Origin: Micavibrio sp964400125
Lineage (GTDB): Bacteria; Pseudomonadota; Alphaproteobacteria; Micavibrionales; Micavibrionaceae
DNA: 64,000 nucleotides
Direction of reading: 5' to 3'
Assembly: GCA_964400125.1 (NCBI GenBank)
Contig: CAYNSR010000010.1
Location: 40,024-104,023 of the forward strand
The translations under genes and the position numbers were made by a program. Below are positions 32,353 to 41,770 of this stretch, one piece after another. Position 1 is the stretch's first letter. Every line of letters starts with the position of its first letter. The notes below the pieces were generated by a model that saw only the letters and a list, made by a program, of their open reading frames with translations, was not told the DNA's origin and did not search any database.

Positions 32353-35145
32353 CTATTCGACGAGCTTGTTCCACCAGCCCTTTTTCTTCTGCGGAACGGC
32401 GTCGGGATCGGTAATAACCTCATAGGGGCGCGTTTCGGTAACGCCGACGTTTCCTGCTACCGCGGCGGGAGCGGATTCGACATCCTGCGCACTTTCATTG
32501 GCGGGGCGGGAACGGCGACCATAATACACCGGTTCCACTGCCGGACGGGGCGCACCCGCGACAGGCACCGGGATACGGTCGGCATGGACCGCCAGACCGG
32601 AATCGGAAGGCTGCTCATCCTGTTCCGGCGCGGCTGACGATTCGGCGCGATCCTGACGCGGTTCGCGATCACGGCCACGACCGCCCCGGCGGCCACGACG
32701 GCGGCCACGATCCCCCCGATCAGGTCTGGGCGACAATTCATCAGCACCGGGTTGTTCGCCGGACTCACCCTCATCGCCGGATGCGGCAACATGATCGTCC
32801 TGAATTTCTGCGACAGGCTCCCCATCCTGACCTTCGGTGCGGCCAGACTGGCGGTCACGGCCACGACCCCTGCCGCCACGGGAACGGCGGCCATCACGCT
32901 CGGCGGACTCTTCCGTCCTTGCCGATGGTTTCGGGGTGTCGCCCTCTTCCTCGTCATCGTCGTCCTGCGGACGGACGATGTCGATTTTATAGACTGCCGG
33001 AACGAGATCCAGAACATCTTCCGTTTTGACGACGACGCGGAATTCATAGCGGCGTTCGATATCCGCCAGCATTTCCCGCTTCTGGTTGAGTATATAAATC
33101 GCGACATCAGGCGAAACGGTCAAATGAACTTCTGCGGCACGGGCGCGAACGCCTTCTTCTTCCAAGGCACGCAAGGCAAGGATGGCGGCATTGTCGCAAG
33201 TGCGAATATGGCCGATTCCCTGACAATGTTTGCATTTTTCGAACTGCGCCTCGGTCAGCGACGGATTGAGCCGCTGGCGCGACATCTCCATCAGGCCGAA
33301 GGATGAAATGCGTCCCATCTGGATACGGGCACGATCAGTGGACAGGGCATCGCGCAATTTACGCTCGACCTTGGCATTGTTACGACGATCTTCCATGTCG
33401 ATGAAATCAATCACCACCAGACCGCCGAGATCGCGCAGGCGCAACTGCCGGGCGACTTCTTCCGCCGCCTCGAGATTGGTTTTCAGCGCCGTATCTTCGA
33501 TATGGCGTTCGCGGGTTGCGCGCCCGGAGTTGACGTCAACGGAGACAAGCGCCTCTGTCGGGTTAATGACGAGATAGCCACCCGATTTCAGCGTCACTGT
33601 CGGTTCGCCCATCTCACGAATCTGGCTTTCAACCTGATAGCGCTGGAAGATCGGCAGTTGTTCGTCCTTGTACTGGATCACGCGCTTGACATGCGACGGC
33701 ATCATGACCTTCATGAAATCCCGCGCCGCCTTGAATCCCTCTTCACCGGCGACATGGATTTCCTCGATATCGCGGCTATACAGATCCCGCACGGCGCGAC
33801 GAATGAGTTTTCCCTCCTCATGGATCAACGCGGGCGCAGACGATTGCAGGGTCAGTTCACGAATTTCATCCCACAGGCGCAGCAGGTAATCGAGATCGCG
33901 CTTGATTTCAACCTTGGTCCGCGACATACCCGCCGTGCGCATAATCACCGACATACCTTCGGGAACGTTGAGTTCGGCAAGGATTTCACGCATGCGTTTA
34001 CGTTCGACGAAATTCGCAATCTTGCGGGAAACGCCGCCGCCACGCGGGCTGTTCGGCATCAGAACGCAGTACCGCCCCGGCAGGGACAGATAGGTTGTTA
34101 CCGCCGCGCCCTTGTTGCCGCGCTCTTCCTTGCTGGCCTGCACCAGCATGATCTGGCCGCGCTTGATGACTTCCTGAATTTTGTAGTGACGGCGGCTGGT
34201 CGGGCGAACCGGACGGTCGCCGTCCAGACCATCGCCGCCAAGAACTTCGACCCGGCGGCTTGTTGATGCAGAATATCTTCCACGACCACCGCCATTGCGG
34301 CCGCCCTGATAGCGCCCGCCGCGACCGCCGCGATCACGATTGCCGCTGCCGCGGCGGCCACCGCGATTGCGTCCGCGCGAAGCTACATCATCTTCCGCAG
34401 CCTGCCCTTCGGGTTTTTCTTCGGCAGCATCTTCGGCCACATTACCGATATTGTCTTCCGGCTCGAGGAAGGATTCCACGCCGCCATCTTCATCGAAAGA
34501 GGAAGGCGGAGACACAGATTTGGATGGCCCCGCTTCGCGCTCATCCTCGCTTTCATCCTCGTCGTCATCGCTTTCGTCATCTTCATCATCTGCGGAGTCG
34601 TCTTCGCCGGAATCTTCTTCCTCATCGTCATCCAGCATTTCGACGTCTTCCTCAGCATCCACAGCTTCCGTGGCAGCTTGCGGGGTGGAATCATCTTCGT
34701 CGCCTTCCGGCTCTACTGCCGGGGGCTTTTCGCCGCCGATATCCTCGACAATATCCTCTTCTTCATCGTCATCCTCTTCCGCCGGGGCATCCCCTGCGGC
34801 GGCGGCGCGTTCTTCCTCCTCCTCGGCGGCCCGCTCCTCGGCAAGCAACGCCTCCATCTCGGCGCGCTGCTCCGCCAGCAGAGCCTCACGATCGGCAATG
34901 GGGATACGGTAATAATCGGGGTGGATTTCCGCGAAGGGAAGAAAACCATGGCGGTTGCCGCCAAAATTGACGAAGGACGCCTGCAGGGAAGGCTCCACCC
35001 GCGTCACCTTGGCCAGAAAGATACTCCCCTTGATCTGGCGGCGCACCTGACTTTCATAGTCAAACTCCATCAGGCGGGTACCATCAACAACAGCAACCCG
35101 GGTTTCTTCCATGTGGGTTGCATCAATCAACATACGTTTTGTCAT
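32353..35145 (-). CDS. rne: Ribonuclease E/G
   Basis: RNase E is the main endonuclease of mRNA decay and rRNA/tRNA processing and scaffolds the degradosome. In this 930-residue protein the N-terminal S1 domain (GSIFLAKVTRVEPSLQASFV, about 39-81) is interrupted by an acidic insert of roughly 170 residues and an RG-rich block (about 250-295) before resuming. The catalytic DNase-I-like region has VSVDVNSGRATRERHIEDTA and DFIDMEDRRNN, and the zinc link is CKHCQGIGH. The C-terminal 250 residues are disordered and Arg/Glu-rich, as expected of the scaffold. The start at 35145 is conserved (MTKRMLIDATH). Confidence 0.95.
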   Translation of the reverse strand: MTKRMLIDATHMEETRVAVVDGTRLMEFDYESQVRRQIKGSIFLAKVTRVEPSLQASFVNFGGNRHGFLPFAEIHPDYYRIPIADREALLAEQRAEMEALLAEERAAEEEEERAAAAGDAPAEEDDDEEEDIVEDIGGEKPPAVEPEGDEDDSTPQAATEAVDAEEDVEMLDDDEEEDSGEDDSADDEDDESDDDEDESEDEREAGPSKSVSPPSSFDEDGGVESFLEPEDNIGNVAEDAAEEKPEGQAAEDDVASRGRNRGGRRGSGNRDRGGRGGRYQGGRNGGGRGRYSASTSRRVEVLGGDGLDGDRPVRPTSRRHYKIQEVIKRGQIMLVQASKEERGNKGAAVTTYLSLPGRYCVLMPNSPRGGGVSRKIANFVERKRMREILAELNVPEGMSVIMRTAGMSRTKVEIKRDLDYLLRLWDEIRELTLQSSAPALIHEEGKLIRRAVRDLYSRDIEEIHVAGEEGFKAARDFMKVMMPSHVKRVIQYKDEQLPIFQRYQVESQIREMGEPTVTLKSGGYLVINPTEALVSVDVNSGRATRERHIEDTALKTNLEAAEEVARQLRLRDLGGLVVIDFIDMEDRRNNAKVERKLRDALSTDRARIQMGRISSFGLMEMSRQRLNPSLTEAQFEKCKHCQGIGHIRTCDNAAILALRALEEEGVRARAAEVHLTVSPDVAIYILNQKREMLADIERRYEFRVVVKTEDVLDLVPAVYKIDIVRPQDDDDEEEGDTPKPSARTEESAERDGRRSRGGRGRGRDRQSGRTEGQDGEPVAEIQDDHVAASGDEGESGEQPGADELSPRPDRGDRGRRRGRRGGRGRDREPRQDRAESSAAPEQDEQPSDSGLAVHADRIPVPVAGAPRPAVEPVYYGRRSRPANESAQDVESAPAAVAGNVGVTETRPYEVITDPDAVPQKKKGWWNKLVE

Positions 35146-35640
35146 TTAAAATCTCCAAAAGGCGCACGCAAGCGCCGGCCCTCTGACCCGCCGGGCGACT
35201 ACGGCGGAAGGGCGGCGCTACAAGCACCAGAATTGTTAATATTCAGGGATTATCCCGATCCGGGTGTGTGATGAAAGCATCACAACGGTTCAACTGCACA
35301 GCACGGGCCATCAGGCCTTTTTAGGAGCGCCGGAGCGGAAGGCCGGATCTGACCTTTCCCACATTACCGTTGTGACTAGCGAAACTTTTTCCTAATTTCA
35401 CAAAATGCTAGAGCCTCAACGGGTCGCTGGGAAGGACAATACAGCCGTTGCATGGCGGATACAACAAATATTCCTCCGCACAGACACCCCTACCGGGAAA
35501 GGGCACATATCCGGGGGTTTGGCAGGGTTTTGGCAGGGTTTTGATTGTGAAATCCGCCGCTTCTGTGCCATAGTGGGCATAGTCTTTGACAGGCGTAGAA
35601 ACGCCACGGATACGCCCCGCGCTTAATTTTCCGGAATATC
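35146..35640. promoter_or_regulatory. Divergent intergenic region rne / amiC
   Basis: This 495-bp gap between rne (minus) and the amidase (plus) has no convincing gene. It holds the long rne 5' leader, expected because rne autoregulates through its 5' UTR in known species, and a direct repeat TTTTGGCAGGG / TTTTGGCAGGG around 35516-35540. A weak AT-rich stretch lies at 35380-35405. No clear promoter can be assigned by eye. Confidence 0.35.
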
Positions 35641-36915
35641 ATGGTTACCCTTTCCCGTTTCCGCGTCTTTCTGGTTTTGCTGATTGCTCTGGGTGTGCTG
35701 GTCCGGGCCGATGGGGCCATGGCGCTTGATATCCTGTCGGTCCGCATGGGACCACACCCGGACAAAACCCGTATCGTGGTGGAAATGGACCAGGCAGTCG
35801 CATTCCGCAGCTTTATGCTGGCGGACCCCGTGCGGCTGGTGATCGACATGCCGGAATTCAACTGGCGCACCGGAACCATTGCCAGACCGGCGGGAACAGG
35901 CATAACCGATATCCGTCAGGGGAACCTGCAACCGGGTTATTCCCGCATCGTCATCGACCTGTCGCGGCCTGCGCTGATCCGGTCGGCCTTTACGATCCCG
36001 AAACAGGACGGTCAGCCGCACCGGCTGGTCATTGATATCGCTCCGGCAGATAAGGAACATTTTGCCCGTAACCGCACGATCACCCACGGCACCCTGAACA
36101 TCCCCGAACCCGGCCAGATCGCGCAAGTATCGCTCCGCGCCCCCGTTGCCGATATCGGAATCGCCGGGAATATTGCGAAATCGCCCCCTGCTCCGGTCAG
36201 CAAACCACAACGCGGTAGCGCGGGGCAAAAAAAACCGCTGATCGTGATCGATGCCGGACATGGCGGGAACGACCCCGGCGCTCTGGGCGCAAACGGCCTG
36301 AAGGAAAAAAACATTACACTGGCCATGTCCTATGAACTGAAAAAAGCGCTGGAGGCTTCGGGACGTTACAGGGTGCAATTGACACGCGACCGGGATGTCT
36401 TCCTGCGCCTGTCGCAGCGTGTTGCAATCGCACGGCAGAAAAAAGCCGATCTGTTTATTTCCCTGCACGCCGATTCCATCAACCGCTCCGGGGTGCGCGG
36501 CGCATCCATCTATACGCTTTCGGAGAAAGCCTCGGATGTGGAATCAGAAAAACTGGCCGCCCGTGAAAACCTGTCTGATGCCATCGCCGGACTGGACCTC
36601 AGTCACGAAGATGAAGATGTCGCCAATATCCTCGTCAATCTGGCCATGCGGGATACGATGAACCAGTCAAAATTCTTTGCCAATAAAACCATCACCCATC
36701 TCAAGAATCAGGGAATCAGGGTTCTCGACAACGGCCATCGTTATGCAGGATTTGCCGTTTTGAAGGCCCCGGATATTCCATCTGTCCTGATCGAACTTGG
36801 CTATATGTCCAATTCACAGGAATCCGCGCTGTTATCGCAACCGGAATATCGCGGCAAAATCGCCCGCGCGCTGGTCGGCAGCATCGACGGCTATTTTGCC
36901 ACCCTGTCGCAGTAA
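35641..36915 (+). CDS. amiC: N-acetylmuramoyl-L-alanine amidase, AmiC type
   Basis: The periplasmic enzyme cuts the amide bond between muramic acid and the peptide stem, for cell separation. The 424-residue protein has a signal peptide (about 1-28) and an N-terminal AMIN domain for septal targeting (about 30-140). A linker and a C-terminal Amidase_3 zinc domain follow. Zinc and catalytic motifs are VIDAGHGGNDPGALG, a Glu in EKNITLAM, SLHADS and VLIELGYMSN. An inserted helix (about 305-350) matches the autoinhibitory segment of AmiC-type enzymes that EnvC/NlpD-like activators release. It is transcribed away from rne. Confidence 0.92.
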   Translation: MVTLSRFRVFLVLLIALGVLVRADGAMALDILSVRMGPHPDKTRIVVEMDQAVAFRSFMLADPVRLVIDMPEFNWRTGTIARPAGTGITDIRQGNLQPGYSRIVIDLSRPALIRSAFTIPKQDGQPHRLVIDIAPADKEHFARNRTITHGTLNIPEPGQIAQVSLRAPVADIGIAGNIAKSPPAPVSKPQRGSAGQKKPLIVIDAGHGGNDPGALGANGLKEKNITLAMSYELKKALEASGRYRVQLTRDRDVFLRLSQRVAIARQKKADLFISLHADSINRSGVRGASIYTLSEKASDVESEKLAARENLSDAIAGLDLSHEDEDVANILVNLAMRDTMNQSKFFANKTITHLKNQGIRVLDNGHRYAGFAVLKAPDIPSVLIELGYMSNSQESALLSQPEYRGKIARALVGSIDGYFATLSQ

Positions 36916-37096
36916 GGGACAACACCCACCTATTTTCGATAATGAAATCGTGGTGACATTGTGGCAAAGCTTTTGAAAAAAAAGAAAAATTTGCTAAAAA
37001 TCGTGTTTTCATTTTAACCGGAACGTGTATGTTTAACGTTGCCTTCTTAAGGGGCACACGACCTTTAACAACTCTAATGCATTATGAGGACTTACG

Positions 37097-37276
37097 ATGA
37101 ACAAACTTTTCGTTGCCGCCATGGCCGTAGCTGCTATCGGCCTTTCCGCCTGCTCCAGCACGGATACTGCCCGTGTCGATCAGGCTCCTTACGCTCACGA
37201 GCGCACCGTTGGTGCAGAGCAAGCGCCTGTTCAACAGCGCAGCAACACCGTTTTCCACGCACGTCAGGGCAAGTAA
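37097..37276 (+). CDS. Small lipoprotein
   Basis: The 59-residue gene product has a lipoprotein signal with lipobox LSAC (MNKLFVAAMAVAAIGLSACS). Mature residues are hydrophilic and end VFHARQGK. The ATG is preceded by GAGGA about 8 nt away. A strong terminator follows directly, so it is a monocistronic gene, and the A/T-rich sequence around 36960-37020 likely holds its promoter. It is probably an abundant small outer-membrane or periplasmic lipoprotein of the Lpp or entericidin size class; the family is not identified. Confidence 0.75.
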   Translation: MNKLFVAAMAVAAIGLSACSSTDTARVDQAPYAHERTVGAEQAPVQQRSNTVFHARQGK

Positions 37277-37301
37277 TTGCTCTGGCCGCATGGCCGGAAT
37301 T

Positions 37302-37335
37302 GAAAAGGCTGCCTCTTCACGGGGCAGCCTTTTTT
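37302..37335 (+). terminator. Intrinsic terminator of the small lipoprotein gene
   Basis: AAGGCTGCC (from 37305) pairs with GGCAGCCTT (to 37331) and is followed by a T run. It lies about 25 nt past the stop codon. Confidence 0.85.
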
Positions 37336-37400
37336 CATAGGCCCTTTTGCAGGACGGGCTTTTTCTTTCTGGGGGAATCGGGTATCGCTGGAGTATGACG

Positions 37401-37700
37401 ATGGCACTTAAAATCCTTGGCTTCGCGACGATCGTTCTTCTTGGCGGATTTACCGCAGCGCTTGTTGTGATCCTGTCCTTGAAATTCGGATGGGTTGCGG
37501 CGCTGCCGCAAGACGAATATCTCAAAGATTTCGAATTGTTCTATTTCGGCGGCAGCGGGATGGTCTGGATCGCGGCATCGCTTCTGGGTCTTGGCAGCTT
37601 TTCTCTGCGGGGGGCGGCCAGAATCATCGCATTGTTATTGCCGCTGGTGGCACCACTGGTCTATTCCGTATTCGTTTTGATCTATTTCACAAGCCTGTGA
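37401..37700 (+). CDS. Small integral membrane protein
   Basis: From ATG 37401 (GGAG 7 nt upstream) the protein has 99 residues and three hydrophobic segments (about 3-28, 48-65, 72-97) joined by a short loop with acidic residues (LPQDEYLKDFELFY). An ATG two codons earlier is too close to the ribosome site. No family is recognised. It lies between the lipoprotein terminator and the convergent L,D-transpeptidase gene. Confidence 0.55.
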   Translation: MALKILGFATIVLLGGFTAALVVILSLKFGWVAALPQDEYLKDFELFYFGGSGMVWIAASLLGLGSFSLRGAARIIALLLPLVAPLVYSVFVLIYFTSL

Positions 37701-37719
37701 CACGGATACTGGCGCTGGC

Positions 37720-38838
37720 CTAGTTCGGCGTCACAATAACCGGCTCAGGCGGTACAGGCTCCACCTTCTCTACAGTTTGTACGGCATCAGGCAGCGTGTC
37801 GGAAACGCTGTCCGCTTTTTTCTCCGCCGTGCGATCTTCCCCGCGCTTTCCGGCCTTGTAAATTTCAACAGGATAGCCGCGACGTTCCCGCACCACCTGC
37901 CGGATCAAGGCCCAGTCGAGATCCCGGGCACGCTCGCCAGCGGTGGCGACAATCAGTCCCATATCTTCTTCGGTAAAGACGTAGCCGGGCAAGCCGCCGT
38001 CGAGCTCCATCTTATCAACCTGACTGGCGGTGGGATGAACTTCAAGATAGAGGGAATCGTCGACCCAGCCCACCTTGACCGGCTGGTCGATCACGGTCAC
38101 TTTCGTGCCAACCGGAAACATTTTATAAGCCCTGACGATATCCTCGGGGTACATGCGGATACAACCGGAGCTGACGCGACGACCGATGCTGAACGGCTTG
38201 TCCGTACCGTGGATGGCGTATTCCGGCCAGCCAAGATACAACGCATGCGTCCCCATCGGATTGTCCGGCCCCGGCGGAACCTCGATCGGCAATTCCGGGT
38301 GTTCCTTGCGCATCCGCGCCGTGGGGCGCCAGACAGGCCCTTCCTTCTTGCGCAGAATCGCCGTCGTTCCACTGGGCGTCAACAGACCTTCGCGACCAAT
38401 GCCAAGCGGGAATGTCTCCGGCGGCTGCCCCGGTTTCAAAAACGCATACATGCGCATCTCGGCCAGATTGATGACGACCCCTTCACGCACCGTATTCGGC
38501 AACAGATGCATGGAAGGAATTACCAGAGTCTTTCCGGCGCCGGGAATCCACGGATCAAGGAAGGGGTTGGCGGAGCGCAATTCGACAAAACCGACATTCA
38601 TAGTCCGCGCAATCTGCACCATGGTGTCTTCGTAGGTGGCAACATAGGTTTTCATGCCACCGACATAATCGCGGTCATACACGCCGGACGCCCGGACGGC
38701 ACTGCGTTTTTCTTTCGCGACCGGAGCGTCCGGCAGCGCCTTTTCCGCCCGCGCAACCGGCACGGCAAGCATCGGCCCCAACACCAGAAGCGCCAGTCCC
38801 GAAAGGAAAATCCGTCGTGCATTCCGTCCGTCCTGCAT
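37720..38838 (-). CDS. L,D-transpeptidase (YkuD family) with LysM-like domain
   Basis: The periplasmic enzyme cross-links peptidoglycan or attaches proteins to it. Starting at ATG 38838 the protein has about 372 residues: a signal peptide (FLSGLALLVLGPMLAVPVAR), then a LysM-like segment (DTMVQIARTMNVGFVELRSA). The YkuD domain has the catalytic motif H...SIGRRVSSGCIRMYPED with Cys as nucleophile. The C-terminal tail is charged and Pro-rich. A longer start at 38883 would overlap icd. The gene begins 4 nt after the icd stop. Confidence 0.9.
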   Translation of the reverse strand: MQDGRNARRIFLSGLALLVLGPMLAVPVARAEKALPDAPVAKEKRSAVRASGVYDRDYVGGMKTYVATYEDTMVQIARTMNVGFVELRSANPFLDPWIPGAGKTLVIPSMHLLPNTVREGVVINLAEMRMYAFLKPGQPPETFPLGIGREGLLTPSGTTAILRKKEGPVWRPTARMRKEHPELPIEVPPGPDNPMGTHALYLGWPEYAIHGTDKPFSIGRRVSSGCIRMYPEDIVRAYKMFPVGTKVTVIDQPVKVGWVDDSLYLEVHPTASQVDKMELDGGLPGYVFTEEDMGLIVATAGERARDLDWALIRQVVRERRGYPVEIYKAGKRGEDRTAEKKADSVSDTLPDAVQTVEKVEPVPPEPVIVTPN

Positions 38839-38842
38839 GCGC

Positions 38843-40069
38843 CTATGCCGCCTTTCGCATGGCCAGATCGAGATTGGCCACAATTTTGTCCATGAATGCG
38901 GTGGTTGTCAGATAGGGTTGCTGTTCACCGATTAAAATCGCCAGATCCTTGGTCATATGCCCCTGCTCCACCGTCGCGACGCAGATTTGCTCCAGCGTGT
39001 CGGCAAAGTCAACGAGTTTCTGGTTTTTGTCGAAGCGTCCGCGATATTTCAACCCTTGCGTCCAGGCGAAAATCGATGCGATCGGGTTGGTCGATGTCGG
39101 ATTGCCCTTCTGGTGTTCGCGGTAATGGCGGGTGACCGTGCCATGGGCGGCTTCCGCCTCGACACATTTCCCGTCCGGCGACAACAACACGGACGTCATC
39201 AGCCCGAGAGAACCGAAACCTTGTGCCACGACATCGGATTGCACATCACCGTCATAGTTTTTACAGGCCCATACAAAACCGCCATGCGACTTGATCGAGA
39301 AAGCGACCATGTCGTCAATCAGGCGATGTTCATACCAGAGTTTGCGCCGTTCAAACTCCGTCCTGAATTCCGTATCGAACACGCGCTGGAAAATCTCGAT
39401 GAATTTGCCGTCATAGGCCTTGAGGATCGTGTTCTTGGTCGACATATACATCGGCCAGTTGCGCTGAAGCGCGTAGGCGAAGCAGGAGCGGGCGAAACCC
39501 TCGATCGATTCATCGAGATTATACATGCCCATGGCAACGCCGGGGCCGGTGAAATCAAATACTTCATGCTCGATTTTCTTGCCGCCGCCTGCAGGCACAT
39601 ACGTCATGGTCAACTTGCCCGGGCCCGGGATCTTGAAATCGGTTGCCTTGTACTGGTCGCCAAAGGCATGACGACCAATAACGATCGGCTGCGTCCAACC
39701 CGGCACATAACGCGGTACGTTTTTGCAGATAATCGGTTCACGAAAGACCGTGCCGTTCAGAATATTGCGGATGGTCCCGTTCGGGGATTTCCACATTTTT
39801 TTCAGGGAAAATTCCTTGACCCGCGCCTCATCGGGGGTGATGGTGGCGCATTTGACGCCAACACCGTATTGCTTTATGGCATTGGCGCAATCCACCGTGA
39901 CCCGATCATCCGTCGCATCGCGATTTTGAATCGACAGATCGTAATATTTCAGATCGATATCCAGATAGGGCAGGATCAGTTTTTCGCGGATCATTTGCCA
40001 GATAATGCGGGTCATCTCATCGCCATCAATCTCCACAACCGGATTGTCTACTTTGATTTTGGACATCAT
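38843..40069 (-). CDS. icd: NADP-dependent isocitrate dehydrogenase
   Basis: The 408-residue TCA-cycle enzyme converts isocitrate to 2-oxoglutarate with NADP. It belongs to the eukaryote-like homodimeric subfamily, recognised by VVEIDGDEMTRIIW, the substrate-binding KKMWKSPNGTIRNIL and DVQSDVVAQGFGSLG. Length is standard. AGGGG lies just upstream; an ATG one codon later (40066) is equally plausible. It is the last intact chromosomal gene before the element at tRNA-Thr. Confidence 0.95.
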   Translation of the reverse strand: MMSKIKVDNPVVEIDGDEMTRIIWQMIREKLILPYLDIDLKYYDLSIQNRDATDDRVTVDCANAIKQYGVGVKCATITPDEARVKEFSLKKMWKSPNGTIRNILNGTVFREPIICKNVPRYVPGWTQPIVIGRHAFGDQYKATDFKIPGPGKLTMTYVPAGGGKKIEHEVFDFTGPGVAMGMYNLDESIEGFARSCFAYALQRNWPMYMSTKNTILKAYDGKFIEIFQRVFDTEFRTEFERRKLWYEHRLIDDMVAFSIKSHGGFVWACKNYDGDVQSDVVAQGFGSLGLMTSVLLSPDGKCVEAEAAHGTVTRHYREHQKGNPTSTNPIASIFAWTQGLKYRGRFDKNQKLVDFADTLEQICVATVEQGHMTKDLAILIGEQQPYLTTTAFMDKIVANLDLAMRKAA

Positions 40070-40278
40070 TTTCCCCTAAACGTTGCACGCACCTGTGTTC
40101 CGGGCATGAGTGTAATGCGTTTTCCTCAAAAAACCACCCCTGCCTGCCCCCTGAATGATTGACAAAATCTGGACAAACGCCCCGGAACACCCTAATCTCC
40201 ACCCGCTCTGTCCCCGTCGCGGGTTTAGAGAACAACCTTCGATTCGTGACAGACGAAACGGTTTAATATTATGGTAAT

Positions 40279-40318
40279 GCCGGCATAGCACAGTGGTAGT
40301 GCAGTGGTTTTGTAAACC
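40279..40318 (+). pseudogene. 5' half of a disrupted tRNA-Thr(TGT)
   Basis: Forty bases from the acceptor 5' strand (GCCGGCA) through D arm and anticodon loop (TTTTGTAAACC) match a tRNA-Thr and then break off. The missing 35 bases, from the position right after the core TTTGTAAACC, are at 55281-55315. Joined, the two give an exact 75-nt tRNA with a fully paired acceptor GCCGGCA/TGCCGGC. The break lies in the anticodon loop, a known crossover place for tyrosine integrases. Confidence 0.85.
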
Positions 40319-40392
40319 GAAGCATGGCGAAACGGAGTAAAGTTTTTGAAGGCGGCATTCGGAATTATCTGAATGCCAGAAAATGGCGGAAA

Positions 40393-40467
40393 GCCGGTAT
40401 AGCACAGTGGTAGTGCAGTGGTTTTGTAAACCAAAGGTCGCGAGTTCGAATCTTGCTACCGGCACCA
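40393..40467 (+). tRNA. tRNA-Thr (anticodon TGT)
   Basis: A complete 75-nt tRNA with encoded CCA: acceptor GCCGGTA/TACCGGC, D stem GCAC/GTGC, anticodon TGT in loop TTTGTAA, T stem GCGAG/CTTGC and T loop TTCGAAT. The anticodon stem has one mismatch at its top (G27-A43). It differs from the reconstructed split tRNA by a T-A pair in place of C-G in the acceptor, so it is a second gene and not a regenerated one. It probably relies on the promoter upstream of the 5' half at 40279, with the hairpin GGCATTC...GAATGCC (40354-40377) between them. Confidence 0.9.
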
Positions 40468-40699
40468 TTTTCCTCCTCCAGGGGCACTTCTGGGGCATTT
40501 TTCAAAAACAGGTGGCGACATTCGGCCATCAGCCACGATAAATTCCATTCCCAGATCATGAGTTCATGCCCCTGTATGACAGGATCAATCCTTTGTTTTT
40601 AAAGCAATAATTTTGCTTTCTGCTCATTATTGTTGAATGGAGTTGCTGTCTGCCGCCACGGTTTGTAATGTGTTCGGAGAATAAGAACATAGAGAGAAC

Positions 40700-41770
40700 A
40701 TGGCCAATATCGAGAAACGCGAAACACCGGATGGCAAGGTCACTTTCAGGGTCAAGGTGCGGCTGCGGGGCTATCCCGTCCAGTCCGCCACGTTTGACCG
40801 CCTGACCGATGCAAAGAAATGGGCGCAGGACACGGAGAGCGATATCCGCAACCGCCGCCATTTCAAATACGCCGAAGCCAAAAAACACACGGTCAATGAC
40901 CTGATCGACCGTTACATGGAACAGATGAAAAAACGCAATCCCGCGCGCCACGCCGGAATCTTCGGCCACATGGAATGGTGGCGGGCGGAGCTGGGGCATT
41001 GCCTGCTGGTCGATCTGAACAAGGCCGTTATAACCGAAAAACTTGAAAAACTGGCCGCGATTCCGAAACCGAACGGCAAGTCACGCGCGCCGGGAACCGT
41101 CAACCGCTATGCCGATTCTCTAAGCGGGGCGATCAGCGTCGCCGTTAATGAGTGGGAATGGATGCAGGATCATCCGATGCGCCGTGTCCGCAAAATGCGC
41201 GAACCGCGCGGGCGTGTTCGCTTCCTGTCGGATGATGAGCGGAAGGTGCTACTGGTAGCCTGTAAAAACAGCGAAACCAAGCATCTTTATATGCTGGTCA
41301 TTCTTGCTCTCAGCACTGGCGCGCGACGGGGAGAGATTATGAACCTGCGCTGGCCGGATATTGATTTTGAACGCAGCGTCATCACCCTGCACGAAACCAA
41401 GAACGGCGAGCGCCGTCTGCTGCCGCTGACGGGCCATGCTCTGGCCCTGTTGCAGGAATACGCCAAAGGTAAAGAAGGACAGAGGGGGCTGGTTTTCGCC
41501 TCCGCTGTCGATCCGAAAAAGCCGTTTGAATTCCGTACCGCTTGGGAAACGGCATTGCGGCGCTCCGGTGTAAAGGATTTTCGTTTCCACGATCTCCGCC
41601 ATTCAGCGGCCTCGTATCTTGCCATGGATGGGGCAACTCCCGCCGAGATCGCCGAGGTGCTGGGGCATAAGACCTTGCAGATGGTCAAACGCTACGCCCA
41701 CCTGTCCGAGGCGCACACCCATTCTGTTGTTGCCAGTATGAATGAAAAAATATTCGGAGAGGCCGCATGA
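40700..41770 (+). CDS. int: Tyrosine recombinase / integrase
   Basis: The 356-residue protein integrates and excises the element at tRNA-Thr. It has an N-terminal arm-binding domain (IEKRETPDGKVTFRVKVRLR), a SAM-like core-binding domain, and the catalytic set Arg209 (TGARRGE), Lys234, His297-x-x-Arg300 (HDLRH), His323 and nucleophile Tyr332 (VKRYAHL). All catalytic residues are present, so it should be active. It overlaps the next gene by 4 nt. Its N-terminus resembles the truncated integrase at 55536. Confidence 0.95.
   Translation: MANIEKRETPDGKVTFRVKVRLRGYPVQSATFDRLTDAKKWAQDTESDIRNRRHFKYAEAKKHTVNDLIDRYMEQMKKRNPARHAGIFGHMEWWRAELGHCLLVDLNKAVITEKLEKLAAIPKPNGKSRAPGTVNRYADSLSGAISVAVNEWEWMQDHPMRRVRKMREPRGRVRFLSDDERKVLLVACKNSETKHLYMLVILALSTGARRGEIMNLRWPDIDFERSVITLHETKNGERRLLPLTGHALALLQEYAKGKEGQRGLVFASAVDPKKPFEFRTAWETALRRSGVKDFRFHDLRHSAASYLAMDGATPAEIAEVLGHKTLQMVKRYAHLSEAHTHSVVASMNEKIFGEAA

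Noticed and set aside
35405..35626. Small plus-strand ORF upstream of amiC
   Set aside because: No ribosome site, no family likeness, and it overlaps the expected divergent promoter region.
40354..40377. Hairpin GGCATTC...GAATGCC as an intrinsic terminator
   Set aside because: No T tract follows on either strand; more likely a processing hairpin between the two tRNA copies.
40225..40559. Minus-strand ORFs reading ...IRTRDLWFTKPLHYHCAI
   Set aside because: They are antisense translations of the tRNA-Thr gene and its 5' half, a known type of false gene at tRNA loci.
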